From assembly GCA_029977865.1 (NCBI GenBank), contig JAPOKA010000011.1, forward strand, positions 1 through 51,873: DNA of 51,873 bases, written 5' to 3'. Shown here one piece after another: positions 42,576-51,646 of the stretch. The notes under the pieces were generated by a model. The model was given only the letters and a program-made list of their open reading frames with translations, ran no database searches and was not told the origin of the DNA. Source of the DNA: a bacterium. Lineage in GTDB: Bacteria; Planctomycetota; Phycisphaerae; Phycisphaerales; SM1A02. Numbering within the stretch: position 1 is the stretch's first letter; the number at the start of each line of letters is the position of its first letter. A program made the translations under genes and the position numbers.

Positions 42576-42608
42576 CGAACCCTGCCCGCTCGACTTGCCA
42601 CCGGAACC

Positions 42609-43352
42609 ATGCGAACGCATCGACCGCTCACCCCGGAACACATGGACGACCCCGAGGTCGATGCGGCCGCGCTCGAGGCGAGCTTCCGTTTCATCCGGCT
42701 CGTCAATCGCCACCTCGGCGGCGCGAGCCCGGTCCTTGGCGAACTGGAACGGCTGCGTCCGGTGTGGCCGCGAGATCGCCCGCTTCGCCTGCTCGATCTC
42801 GGCACCGGTGCCGCGGATCTTCCCCTCGCCGCCATCGCCTGGGCGACAAGACGGGGCCTCTCGCTCGAGTGCGTGGGGATCGACTGCCACCCGGGCGTCC
42901 TCGCCATCGCCCGCCGCGCAGCCGCTGCAGAGACTCGACTCGGGATCGAGGACCTCGATGCGCGACGAATCGTCGAGCACTACGGCGTCGACTCCTTCGA
43001 CCTCGTCCATGCAGGCATGTTCCTGCACCACCTCCCCGACCTCGAGGTGATGACGGTGCTGGCCGCGATGTCCAAGGTCGCTCGCCTGACCATGGTGTGG
43101 AACGACCTCGTCCGCTCGCGCTTCAACGCGGCGGCAATTCGCGTCCTCACCCTCGGGCAGCCTGCGGTGGTGCGGCACGATGCCGCCCTGAGCGTGGCCA
43201 AGGGTTTCTCGATCGGAGAAGTGCAATCGATGGCGGGGCGGCTCGACCTTCCGCAGGTGCGGGTGCGGCGGGTCTTCGCCGGCCGCTTCGCGCTCACCTC
43301 GACCCGACCCGGCGCGACTCTCGCCGCGGTCCCGCCTCAACTCGGCAGGTAG
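42609..43352 (+). CDS. SAM-dependent methyltransferase (UbiE-like class I)
   Basis: A 247-aa class I methyltransferase. Motif I is 'LRLLDLGTGAADLPLAAIAW', followed by 'CVGIDCHPGVLAIAR' and 'DSFDLVHAGMFLHHLPD' (post-I and motif II region). The opening 'PLTPEHMDDPEVD' is the start I associate with the methyltransferases found next to type III polyketide synthases in Planctomycetes. The ATG at 42609 is chosen for this reason; an ATG at 42570 would add 13 residues. No polyketide synthase gene is beside it. It converges with glpD, overlapping by 16 bp. Confidence 0.85.
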   Translation: MRTHRPLTPEHMDDPEVDAAALEASFRFIRLVNRHLGGASPVLGELERLRPVWPRDRPLRLLDLGTGAADLPLAAIAWATRRGLSLECVGIDCHPGVLAIARRAAAAETRLGIEDLDARRIVEHYGVDSFDLVHAGMFLHHLPDLEVMTVLAAMSKVARLTMVWNDLVRSRFNAAAIRVLTLGQPAVVRHDAALSVAKGFSIGEVQSMAGRLDLPQVRVRRVFAGRFALTSTRPGATLAAVPPQLGR

Positions 43353-44905
43353 CCGCGGGCAAGTTCGCGGTAGGCCGCGACCTCCGAGTCGATCTTCGCA
43401 TCGTCCCACCCGAGCTCGCCGGCCATCACCGCGGCGGCGGCTGGAGCCGATTCCATCGAGGCTCGCGCGTCGAGCAGCAGGCAGCGGGTCCGTCGCGCGA
43501 GCGCATCCTCGAGGGTGTTCGCCATCTCGTGACGGCACGCCCAGGCGATCTCTGCCGGCGTGTACGGAAGCCGAGCGTGCAGCGGCGCGGTCCAGCCCTC
43601 GTGCTCGACTCCCAGTGCGGTGATGGCGGCGGCGTCGCTGCCGTAGGTTCGCAGCGGATCCTCGACCGGCAAGGCGGGATCGTCGCGGTCGAGCGCGCCG
43701 TGCACGCGCAGCTCCTCGGTGGCGCAGATTCTCGAAGGCAGACCTCCGACCACCACCGCGTGGCTCATCGCGTCCTCGGCCATCTTGCGATAGGTGGTCC
43801 ACTTGCCTCCCACGATGGTCACCAAACCCGACGGCGCCACAATCACCTCGTGGCTGCGCGACAGCGCCTTGGTCGGCCCGCTGCCGCCGCCCCGATGCAC
43901 CAGCGGCCGCTGTCCGGCGAAGACCGAGAGCACGTCGGAGCGGTCGGGGTCGCGGGCGAGGTAGCGGGCGGCGTTGCGCAGGATGAACTCGATCTCGTCG
44001 GGCAATGCCCGCGGCTCGAGGTCTGCGTGCTTCATCGGCGTGTCGGTGGTGCCGACGAGGGTCCTCCCGTGCCACGGGATCACAAAGAGCACCCGGCCGT
44101 CGTCGGTGTGCGGCACCATGATCGCGGTCTCGCTTGGAGCGAAGGCGCGATCGAGGACCAGGTGCACGCCCTGCGCCGGCTCCACTTGCGGCGGCGTCGC
44201 CGGATCGTCGAGGCGACGCAGCGAGTCGGAGAAGATTCCCGTCGCGTTCACCATCACCTTGGCGCGAACCCGCAGCTCACGCCCGCTCATGAGGTCGCGC
44301 ACCACCGCCCCGGAGACCTGCCCTCCGTGCTTGTCGAAGGCGATGACCTCGACGCGATTGGCGACCGCGGCGCCGTGCGCCGTCGCGGTCCGGGCCAGCG
44401 CGACCGCCATGCGGGCGTCGTCGAACTGGCCATCGTGATAGGCGATGCCGCCGAGCAGGCCATCCGGCTCGACGTTGGGAATGGCGCGAATGGTGGCGTC
44501 GCGATCGAGTTGCCGGCTCGGCGCAAGATTGAGGTGCCCGGCAAGGGCGTCGTAGAGCTTCAGCCCGATGCCGTAGAAGGGACCTTCCCACCACTTGTAG
44601 CGCGGCACCACGAAGGGAAGGTCTCTCACGAGATGAGGCGCGTTGCGGTAGAGGATGCCGCGTTCGCGCAGGGCCTCGGTCACCAAGCCGAAGTCCATCT
44701 GCTCGAGATAGCGCACCCCCCCGTGCACCAGCTTGGTGCTTCGGCTCGAGGTCGCCTTGGCGAAGTCGTGGGCCTCGACAAGCGCGGTTCGGTAACCCCG
44801 CGACGCGGCGTCCACCGCCACCCCGAGCCCCGTTGCTCCCCCGCCGACCACCAGGACCTCGAACTCCTCCTGTTCGAGACGATCAATCGATTCGCGTCGG
44901 TTCAT
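43337..44905 (-). CDS. glpD: Glycerol-3-phosphate dehydrogenase, FAD-dependent (GlpD)
   Basis: A 522-aa flavoprotein that oxidises glycerol-3-phosphate to dihydroxyacetone phosphate and passes electrons to quinone. The FAD motif is GGGATGLGVAVDAASRG at 21-37, 'SSRSTKLVHGGVRYLE' follows, 'PHTDDGRVLFVIPWHGRTLVGTTDT' lies mid-protein, and 'TIVGGKWTTYRKMAEDA' is the C-terminal FAD contact. The start ATG has an AAGGGAT ribosome site. It is 19 bp from the glpK stop in the same operon. Confidence 0.97.
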   Translation of the reverse strand: MNRRESIDRLEQEEFEVLVVGGGATGLGVAVDAASRGYRTALVEAHDFAKATSSRSTKLVHGGVRYLEQMDFGLVTEALRERGILYRNAPHLVRDLPFVVPRYKWWEGPFYGIGLKLYDALAGHLNLAPSRQLDRDATIRAIPNVEPDGLLGGIAYHDGQFDDARMAVALARTATAHGAAVANRVEVIAFDKHGGQVSGAVVRDLMSGRELRVRAKVMVNATGIFSDSLRRLDDPATPPQVEPAQGVHLVLDRAFAPSETAIMVPHTDDGRVLFVIPWHGRTLVGTTDTPMKHADLEPRALPDEIEFILRNAARYLARDPDRSDVLSVFAGQRPLVHRGGGSGPTKALSRSHEVIVAPSGLVTIVGGKWTTYRKMAEDAMSHAVVVGGLPSRICATEELRVHGALDRDDPALPVEDPLRTYGSDAAAITALGVEHEGWTAPLHARLPYTPAEIAWACRHEMANTLEDALARRTRCLLLDARASMESAPAAAAVMAGELGWDDAKIDSEVAAYRELARGYLPS

Positions 44906-44924
44906 GGATCCCTTTCCGCGGACT

Positions 44925-46457
44925 TCACTGCCCCTTCCACTTCCTGCAGAGTTCGATGGCAGACCGCCAGCGCTCGCGCTCGTCGGCTCGCCAACGCTCA
45001 TCGCGAGTCGGATCGAAGCGCACGACCTGCGAATCCGGCTCCCGCAGCGACGCAAGATCGCTCGCGCGGCCCAGCGCAATCATCGCGAGCGCTGCCGCTC
45101 CGCGGGCGGTGGTCTCAAGATCGGTGGGCCGCTCGATCGGTACGCCCAGCAGCTCGGCCTGCAGGCGCATCAGTTCGTCGCACGCCGCCGCCCCACCGTC
45201 GACCCGCATCGACTGCACCGGCCGATCGCCCGCCGCGACGAGATCGCGATTCGCCGCCTCGATGACATCGGCCACCTGGTGCGCGATCGCCTCGAGCGCC
45301 GCGCGAGCGAGGTGGGCTCGACCCGCCCCGCGGGTGAGCCCGAAGACGGTGCCGCGGGCCTCGGCATCCCAGTGCGGCGCCCCGAGTCCGGTGAATGCGG
45401 GCACCAACACCACCCCCGCCGCGTCCGCAACCGACTCGGCGAGCGGGCCGACCTCGCGAGCCTCTGCGATCACGCCGAGGCCATCTCGAAGCCACTGGAT
45501 CAGGGCGCCGCCCATGAAGACGGAACCCTCCAGCGCGAAGTGGAGAGGCTCGTCTGCGATTCGCCACGCTGCAGTGGTGAGCAGCCGGGCGCCGCTGACC
45601 GGATGAGCCGCTCCCGCTTGCACCAGCAGGAAGCAACCGGTGCCGTAGGTCGTCTTCGACTCGCCCGCCGCGGCGCAGCCTTGGCCGGCCAGCGCTGCTT
45701 GCTGGTCTCCCACCAGCGACACGATGGGAATCTCACCGCCGAACAGCGAGCAGGTCCCGAACACTCCTGCGGAGGGGCGCACCTCCGGCAGAACCTCCGG
45801 CGGCACGCGAAACAGGCGGCAGAGTTCCTCGTCCCAGGACTGCGTGGTGAGGTTCCAGAGCTGGGTTCTCGAGGCGTTGCTGCAGTCGGTCGCATGCACG
45901 CGGCCTTCGGTGAGATTCCACAGCAGCCAGCAGTCGACGGTGCCTGCCGCCAGTTCACCTCGCTCGGCGCGAGCGCGGGCGCCTTCGAGATGGTCGAGCA
46001 GCCACTCGAGCTTCGAGGCCGAAAAGTAGGGGTCGCATACCAGGCCGGTCCGCTCGAGCAACCAGGGTTCGCGCCCTTCGCGGCGCAACGCGTCGGTGCG
46101 CGGGGCGGTGCGGCGGTCCTGCCAGACGATCGCTGGCCCCAATGGCGTTCCGGTCGACCGCTCCCAGATCATCACCGTCTCGCGCTGATTGGTGACGCCG
46201 ATCCCGTGGACATCGCGGCCTGCCACGCCCGCGCGAGCGATCGCCTCCTCCGCGGATTCGCGTTGGGTGCGCCAGATCTCGCGCGGGTCGAGTTCGACCC
46301 ACCCGGGCCTCGGGTAGGCGATCGGCAACTCGCGACGACCCTCGCCGAGCCTGACGCCGAAGCTCGCTGCATCCGCCGCGTAGGCGATGGCGCGGGAACT
46401 GGTGGTTCCCTGATCGAGGGCGAGGATCGCTCCGGAGTCGGGCACCGTCGCGTCCAA
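44925..46457 (-). CDS. glpK: Glycerol kinase
   Basis: A 510-aa FGGY-family kinase that phosphorylates glycerol to glycerol-3-phosphate. 'ILALDQGTTSSRAIAY' at 11-26 is the ATP-binding start, 'GVTNQRETVMIWERSTG' follows, and 'TTYGTGCFLL' and 'RVDGGAAACDELMRLQAELLG' mark the second half. The TTG at 46455-46457 directly follows the stop of the upstream gene; a GTG at 46443-46445 would be a shorter alternative. Order DinB-like, glpK, glpD makes a compact glycerol operon. Confidence 0.96.
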   Translation of the reverse strand: MDATVPDSGAILALDQGTTSSRAIAYAADAASFGVRLGEGRRELPIAYPRPGWVELDPREIWRTQRESAEEAIARAGVAGRDVHGIGVTNQRETVMIWERSTGTPLGPAIVWQDRRTAPRTDALRREGREPWLLERTGLVCDPYFSASKLEWLLDHLEGARARAERGELAAGTVDCWLLWNLTEGRVHATDCSNASRTQLWNLTTQSWDEELCRLFRVPPEVLPEVRPSAGVFGTCSLFGGEIPIVSLVGDQQAALAGQGCAAAGESKTTYGTGCFLLVQAGAAHPVSGARLLTTAAWRIADEPLHFALEGSVFMGGALIQWLRDGLGVIAEAREVGPLAESVADAAGVVLVPAFTGLGAPHWDAEARGTVFGLTRGAGRAHLARAALEAIAHQVADVIEAANRDLVAAGDRPVQSMRVDGGAAACDELMRLQAELLGVPIERPTDLETTARGAAALAMIALGRASDLASLREPDSQVVRFDPTRDERWRADERERWRSAIELCRKWKGQ

Positions 46458-46982
46458 TCACATCGCCGAGCCGAGCCCCATCAGCCGCCGCCAGGCGCTG
46501 ACCTGCCCGAGGTGCATCATCACATGGTTGTTGACGAGGAAGTTCACCGCACACCCGACGGTCGGGAAGAGTTCGCTCATGCGACCGCCCATCGGATTCG
46601 GCTTGGCAAGGACCTCGTTCGAGGACTCTCGCACCGCTCGGAGCACCGTTGCGGAGTGATCGAAGAAGTACGCGAGCAGGGCCGACTTGTCGGGGTAGCG
46701 ACCGTCCTGCTCGACGCAGGCCGCGCCGTCCTTGAAGGTGGCCTCCGCGAAGGGAAACGGCGAGGAGAGATCGCTGCGCTCAAGCAGCGTCAGGCAGAGT
46801 TCGAGGTAGAGCGAAAGGTGCCCGACCACGAAGGCGGGATGGTTGATCTCGGGATGGGCAAGGTGGGCGAAGACCGGATCGGCGATCGGATCGAGCAGGG
46901 CATGGGCGTACTCGAGCGTCCGCTCGCCGCAGGCGGCGATCGAGTCGGTGAAGCCGGTTCCCGGCGCGGTGGTGGGCGACAT
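46458..46982 (-). CDS. DinB-like four-helix protein
   Basis: A 174-aa helical protein of the DinB/YfiT-like superfamily. Candidate metal-binding His residues lie in helices near 'AHPEINHPAFVVGHLSLY' and at 'NNHVMMHLGQVSAWRRLMG' (C-terminal). Members are often thiol-dependent or metal-dependent transferases of unknown substrate. The start is set by GAGGAG 5 bp before the ATG. The stop codon abuts the glpK start, so the genes are coupled. Whether it helps glycerol use is unknown. Confidence 0.82.
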   Translation of the reverse strand: MSPTTAPGTGFTDSIAACGERTLEYAHALLDPIADPVFAHLAHPEINHPAFVVGHLSLYLELCLTLLERSDLSSPFPFAEATFKDGAACVEQDGRYPDKSALLAYFFDHSATVLRAVRESSNEVLAKPNPMGGRMSELFPTVGCAVNFLVNNHVMMHLGQVSAWRRLMGLGSAM

Positions 46983-46987
46983 GGGTT

Positions 46988-46993
46988 CTCCTC
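46988..46993 (-). promoter_or_regulatory. Ribosome binding site GAGGAG of the DinB-like gene
   Basis: GAGGAG on the minus strand ends five bases before the ATG at 46982, which rejects the in-frame ATG 15 bp upstream. Confidence 0.7.
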
Positions 46994-47089
46994 GCAAGGC
47001 AGGTTCGGGACGAGGGCGCCGGTCGCCCTGCAGCGAACGATCCTACGCGGAACCGCGAAGCGTGCCCGCCGAACCGCGCGTGTTCCTGG

Positions 47090-48229
47090 TCAGCCGCCGA
47101 CGTAGCGGGCGTAGACGCCGCGGGCGAACTCTGGCTCGGTGGTTCCCCGCACGATCGCGCGGCCGTCGGAGAAGACCGTGAGCTCGATGACCTGTTCGTG
47201 CTCGGAATCGGGGTCGCATTCCCGCGTCAGCACACCCTGCAGCAGACCGCCCTCGCGGCGAAACGTCCCGTGCGACGACAGCTTCGACGCCATCGCATCG
47301 AGATCGAGCGATTCGCGCCGACGCGGCGTGACCTGCACGGCGTGGCGGCCGCACAGCACCGTGGCGGCCGACTGCCGCGGCGAGTCGAGGAACTCGAAGT
47401 CCCGCCGACCGCAACAGGGACAGTCGGATCGCGGCGCGGACTCGATCGCCACCGACGCGAAGCGGTTGCGCCACAGATCGACCGACCACAGGCCGCGGTC
47501 GATCGTGTCGGCCGCGCCAACGAGCAACTTGATCGCCTCGGTCGCCTGACGCGCTGCGATCATCGCCGTCGCCGTGCCCAGCACGCCCGCGGTGTCACAG
47601 GTCGCCGAGGCCGCCAGCGGAGGAGGCTCGGGGAAGACGCATCGCAGGCAGGGTGTCGCCGACTCGCGAGCGTAGAGGTGGCCGCGAGCTCGACCGGTGC
47701 GGCTCGCCGCGAACTTCTCCACCCTCGGAAGCACCGTCATGCAGAGCCCCGAGGTTCCGACGGCGCCGCCGTAGAGATAGGGAACGCCCGCCTCCACGCA
47801 GGCATCGTTGAGGAGGTAGCGGGTCTCGAAGTTGTCGAGTCCGTCGACCACGAGGTCGACCTCGGCGAGGTAGTCGCGCACGTTCTCGGAATCGAGGTGC
47901 TCGACCCACCCCCGCACCATGAGATCGCTGCGGATGGCGCGAAGCCGATCCCGCGCCGCTTCGGCCTTGGGCCGACCACTATGGACATCCTCTTCGGTGT
48001 AGAGGGTCTGCCGCTGCAGGTTGGTGAGCTCGACCACATCGCGATCGACGATCTCGAGCCGACCGACGCCGGCGCGAGCGAGGAACTCCGCGGCGGCCGA
48101 CCCCAAGGCACCGCACCCGACCACCAGCACCGACGACTCGGCGATGCGGCGCTGCCCGACGTCGCCGATTCCCGGCAGCAGGCGCTGACGGTGGTAGCGG
48201 GCAAGCGGATCTGTCTCAAGCGGTGGCAT
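47090..48229 (-). CDS. ThiF/MoeB/HesA-family E1-like adenylyltransferase
   Basis: A 379-aa protein that adenylates the C terminus of a ubiquitin-like sulfur carrier (ThiS/MoaD type). 'YHRQRLLPGIGDVGQRRI' starts the fold, the nucleotide loop is 'VVGCGALGSAAAEFLARAG' at about 36-54 and 'RDVVELTNLQRQ' follows. The zinc ligands are 'CLRC' and 'CPCC'. MoeB proteins of this length usually end in a rhodanese domain; here the last 90 residues ('VTPRRRESLDLDAMASKL...QVIELTVFSDGRAIVRGT') have no rhodanese Cys loop. The ATG at 48229 is supported by a TAGCAT box 7 bp upstream; 48238 is the alternative. Confidence 0.88.
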   Translation of the reverse strand: MPPLETDPLARYHRQRLLPGIGDVGQRRIAESSVLVVGCGALGSAAAEFLARAGVGRLEIVDRDVVELTNLQRQTLYTEEDVHSGRPKAEAARDRLRAIRSDLMVRGWVEHLDSENVRDYLAEVDLVVDGLDNFETRYLLNDACVEAGVPYLYGGAVGTSGLCMTVLPRVEKFAASRTGRARGHLYARESATPCLRCVFPEPPPLAASATCDTAGVLGTATAMIAARQATEAIKLLVGAADTIDRGLWSVDLWRNRFASVAIESAPRSDCPCCGRRDFEFLDSPRQSAATVLCGRHAVQVTPRRRESLDLDAMASKLSSHGTFRREGGLLQGVLTRECDPDSEHEQVIELTVFSDGRAIVRGTTEPEFARGVYARYVGG

Positions 48230-48236
48230 CGCCTCC

Positions 48237-48242
48237 ATGCTA
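48237..48242 (-). promoter_or_regulatory. Putative -10 box (TAGCAT) of the E1-like gene, leaderless arrangement
   Basis: TAGCAT on the minus strand, seven bases (GGAGGCG), then the ATG at 48229. The GGAGG between could also act as a ribosome site but is only two bases from the ATG, so the leaderless reading fits better. Confidence 0.42.
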
Positions 48243-48360
48243 CGAGCCGCGGGGTTCCGCACGCGCTCCCCCGAAGCCACGCCGATTCCGGCGGCAGGGC
48301 ATCGAGCGCTCTTCCGCCCGACTTCGCGTTCGCTGCGAAATCTCGATTCGACTTCGCAGG

Positions 48361-49269
48361 ATGCACCGGATCTTCCCCCGGCAGGGACTCGCGCTGCTGC
48401 TTGCCGTCATCGTCGGCGGCGAGGCCGTGGCCACCGCGAGGAAGCCCCCAGAAGCTCGGCCCGCCACGCTCGACCGACTCGCGCGGCGCTTCGCCGAGCA
48501 CGCCCGCCGCGAGATCCGTCTCCGCGGCGAGGCCGATCCGGTCGAACTCGCCGAGTGGCTGAGAGTGGCCGCGAACCCGCTTGCGATCGAGCCGCAAGTG
48601 CTTCATCCGCGGGCGATTCGGCGGATGCATCGGGACCCCGAGGTCGACCGGGCGGTGCGCGCTGCGCTGCTCGAGTTCGGCAACCGGCTTCCGGGACCCG
48701 AACCCTCGGACATTCCAGCGGTGCTCCGGGAGCTGCCGGCGCTTCCGGAGAATCCGGCCGCCGATCGAACCCTGTTGGCCAAGTTCGATCGCGGCACTCG
48801 GTCTGCCTCGGTAACTGCGAGCGCGGGTTCCGCAATCAACCGCTCGCTGCAGCGACTCGACGGCGAAACCGCGCGGGCGAACGCCGAACTCGAGCGGGCA
48901 CTCGCGGTCCGCGCCTCGGTGCGCGAAGCGCTGGCATCGGCGGTCGGCGAGGCGGGCGTGGTCGGCGAACTCCTTGCGGGGCTTCTCGAGGTCGAGGCGC
49001 TGGCGAGCCGCGGGTGGCCGGTCGCGCAGGCCAAGCGCCGCTGGGCCACCAGTCTCGAAGACTCGCTGCCGATGCTCTCAAGCGCCGCAGGCTCGCTCCT
49101 TTGCGAAGCGATCGCCGCCCTGCCGAATCGATCCGTGCGCTATCTCGACTCGTGGCGGCGCGGCGCCGACGGCGGATGGCGCCTCGAGATTTCGACGGCG
49201 ACGTTGGCCAGCGTCGATCGCAATCGCTGGACGCGATTGCTCGCCCCGGCGACTTCGCCGCGAGCCGAC
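48361..49269 (+). CDS. Secreted protein of unknown function, 3' end unresolved
   Basis: The ATG at 48361 begins a signal peptide (MHRIFPRQGLALLLAVIVGG) and about 300 residues of normal, balanced protein: helical, rich in Leu, Ala, Arg and Glu, with 'LDRLARRFAEHARREIRLRGEADPVELAEWL' and a later coiled-coil-like segment. No family was recognised. After about 49260 the codons lose the local third-base pattern and the sequence becomes the antisense of the HEAT-like gene, yet the frame stays open to 51552. No stop exists in any plus frame near the expected end. The end given is therefore the edge of the opposite gene, not a stop. A lost stop or sequence error is likely. Confidence 0.62.
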
Positions 49270-51450
49270 TCACTCCGACGAGGCAGTCGGCGGGTTGGGG
49301 GATTCCTCCGGATTCGCGGCGCCGTCGACTGCGTCGGCCCCGCGCAATTCCGCCAATCGCTCCACCTGCTCGATCGAAAGCGATTCGGAGAAACGACGAT
49401 CGATCTCGGCACCCAGCGCCGCCGCGGCGAGTTCACGCTTCTCCTCGACGAAGCGTTCGAGCATCGCCAGCCACCACTCTGCTTCCGGCCGCTGCGTCGC
49501 GGCCCGCTCGAAGCGGCCTGCCCGCAGCCGAGCTTCGAAGAGGATCGGAAAGAGCGGCTCCTCCGGGAGGATCGGCTCGGCCGCCAGCAGATCCGCGGCA
49601 TCTTCCGGGCGATCGAGTTGCAGCAACAGCATCGCCCGTCGCCGCAAGGCCGTCCGTCTGGCCTCGGGAAGCACGCTGCCATCGGTCGCGGTGGTCGCGC
49701 GGCGGAGCAGTTCCGCCCGAACCGCGCTCGGTGCCGTCGCCGCCTCGAGGCGTCGATCGGCCTCGATCATCATCGTCGCCGGCGCGATGGCCACGAAGCG
49801 CATGAGGACGGCTTCGAAGTCCCCGTCGCTCGCCGCCGGCCGCACAAGCGCGAGCACCCGGTCGAGGCCGTCCAGATCGGGGGAGGTGTCCAGGATTCCC
49901 TGTGCGACCGCCGCATAGACCGCGGGATCGGCCGATCGGGCCTCGAGCGGCTCCAGCACGCCCTTCCGAGACCAACCCTCGGCGATCGCCTTCCGCACGC
50001 GGGGGTCGGCGCCGTCGAGAAGGCCGAGCAGCAGCGGCTGATCGGATTCATCGCCCGCGAGAGCGAGCACTCTCGCCATCGGCGGCGATGCGGTCTCGTT
50101 CGCGGCGAGCGCTTCTCGGGCGATCTCCGCAGCCCGCGGTCGCCAATCGATCGGCGCGAGGCCCGCCGCCTGAAGTCTTCCCACCGCACGAGCCGCCGCC
50201 TCCGCAGTCGATTGGCTCTCCATGCGATCAAGAAGGTCGGACATGCTGCCTTCGGCTGGCCGCTCCGCCAGCACCTCCAGCATCGCGATCGCCACCGAGA
50301 CATCCTCTTCCTTGGGAAGCCGCCGAGCGATCTGATCGGAGATCGGAGTCCAGCCGAGGCTCGAGAGCAGCCGAGTGGCCTTGCTGCGCAGGATCGGCGA
50401 AGCGTCGTCGAGAAGCGTCGCCATCGCCAAGGTCATGTCATCGCCGACTCGGTCTCCGTTGCGGAGCATCCGCTCGACCTGTTCGACCGCGAACAACCGC
50501 AACGTGGCCAGCTCGTCGGAGAGAAGCGCCCTGACCCGCTCCTGGCGCGGGGCAAGCTCCATTGCGAGGAGAATCTCCGAGAGGGCGGACTTCAATCGGC
50601 TCGCGGTCCGCTCGGCTCGTTCATCGACGGCCCGGCGTTCGCGCTCCGCCTGACCGAGTCGCGCCGCGAGCGCTTCGGCCCGCTCTTCGCACGTTCGCTC
50701 GATCAAGAGGTCGTCCCCTTGCTCTTCCCACCACGCTCGCCAGGCCGCGACATCCTCGCCAAGCGGCATCCCGCTGAGCTGCTCGAGCGACGCGAACGCC
50801 GCCGAGCGAAGTTCCTCCGCCGACTCGGGTCCAGTCGCCACAAGCGCGAGCAACGCCTCCGCGGCCTGTCGGGAGGCGATGCGGCCGAGTGCCTCGACTG
50901 CGGCGCGGCGATGCTCGAGCGGTCGGGTGGGATCGGTGGCTGCAGCCACCACCAGCGCATCGATGCCACCTCCCGCCCAGGCCAGGATGTCGAAGAGCCG
51001 GACGCGATCTTCCGCGGCCGCGTAGGCGATGCCCATCACCAGCGCATCCGCGAGCTCGGCATCTTCGGCGGCGGCGTTCCGGAAGACATCCATCAGCCTC
51101 GACTGCTCGGCATCGGGCGTCGACTCGAACACCGCGGCGATGGCGGCGGCGCCCGCGGCCGACGGCACCCTCAGGAGCCGCGCCGCGGCCATGCGGCGGG
51201 CATCGAGCGGATTGGTCGGATTCGCGAGCACCGCTCGATTGAACGAGATCTCGCGGGAATCGATGCTCGGCGGCGCGGGTGGCGTTCGCGGAGTCGAATC
51301 CTGTCGTGCGGACGGGGCTGCGGGTACGCGCGGGCCTGGTCTCGGGTCCGCCTCGGCGAGTCCGCCTGCCGCGGATGCGGCCGCTCCCGCCGCGAACAGG
51401 TTCGCGAGCAGCAGCAAGGACGCGAAAGTCGAGGGTCGGCTCGGTCGCAC
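49270..51450 (-). CDS. Secreted HEAT/ARM-like repeat protein
   Basis: A 726-aa exported protein. The GTG at 51448-51450 is chosen for its signal peptide (RPSRPSTFASLLLLANLFAAGAAA); an ATG at 51511-51513 adds 21 codons with poor base pattern, and an ATG at 51592-51594 seems too far upstream. The mature part is alpha-helical with Ala/Leu/Arg-rich HEAT-like pairs ('RRAAVEALGRIASRQAAEALLALVA', 'SPILRSKATRLLSSLGW') and a charged coiled coil around 220-280. Such proteins scaffold other proteins. It converges with the plus-strand secreted protein. Confidence 0.78.
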   Translation of the reverse strand: MRPSRPSTFASLLLLANLFAAGAAASAAGGLAEADPRPGPRVPAAPSARQDSTPRTPPAPPSIDSREISFNRAVLANPTNPLDARRMAAARLLRVPSAAGAAAIAAVFESTPDAEQSRLMDVFRNAAAEDAELADALVMGIAYAAAEDRVRLFDILAWAGGGIDALVVAAATDPTRPLEHRRAAVEALGRIASRQAAEALLALVATGPESAEELRSAAFASLEQLSGMPLGEDVAAWRAWWEEQGDDLLIERTCEERAEALAARLGQAERERRAVDERAERTASRLKSALSEILLAMELAPRQERVRALLSDELATLRLFAVEQVERMLRNGDRVGDDMTLAMATLLDDASPILRSKATRLLSSLGWTPISDQIARRLPKEEDVSVAIAMLEVLAERPAEGSMSDLLDRMESQSTAEAAARAVGRLQAAGLAPIDWRPRAAEIAREALAANETASPPMARVLALAGDESDQPLLLGLLDGADPRVRKAIAEGWSRKGVLEPLEARSADPAVYAAVAQGILDTSPDLDGLDRVLALVRPAASDGDFEAVLMRFVAIAPATMMIEADRRLEAATAPSAVRAELLRRATTATDGSVLPEARRTALRRRAMLLLQLDRPEDAADLLAAEPILPEEPLFPILFEARLRAGRFERAATQRPEAEWWLAMLERFVEEKRELAAAALGAEIDRRFSESLSIEQVERLAELRGADAVDGAANPEESPNPPTASSE

Positions 51451-51636
51451 GGGGATACCGGGGCGTTCCGCCCCACCGGAGGAGGAACAAAGTCCCTGAG
51501 ATTGCAGGATCATCGGTCCCGGCGCTTGCCGCGGGGACCGCTCCGACGTTGAATGGTAGAGCGTAGGCCGAGTCAGGACGAAGATCATCGGCATGATCGA
51601 CGTTGAAGCGCGAGTCCGTGGCAGCCGCCACGGTCC

Positions 51637-51640
51637 GGAG
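51637..51640 (+). promoter_or_regulatory. Ribosome binding site GGAG for the TPR gene
   Basis: GGAG lies six bases before the ATG at 51647, supporting that start rather than the in-frame ATG at 51593 with no such site. Confidence 0.55.
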
Positions 51641-51646
51641 TTCCCG

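Noticed and set aside
42564-44075. A 500-codon N-terminal extension of the C25-like gene
   Set aside because: It runs antisense through the methyltransferase and past a good signal peptide with a -10 box at 42570-42575; the extension is Arg/Asp-rich.
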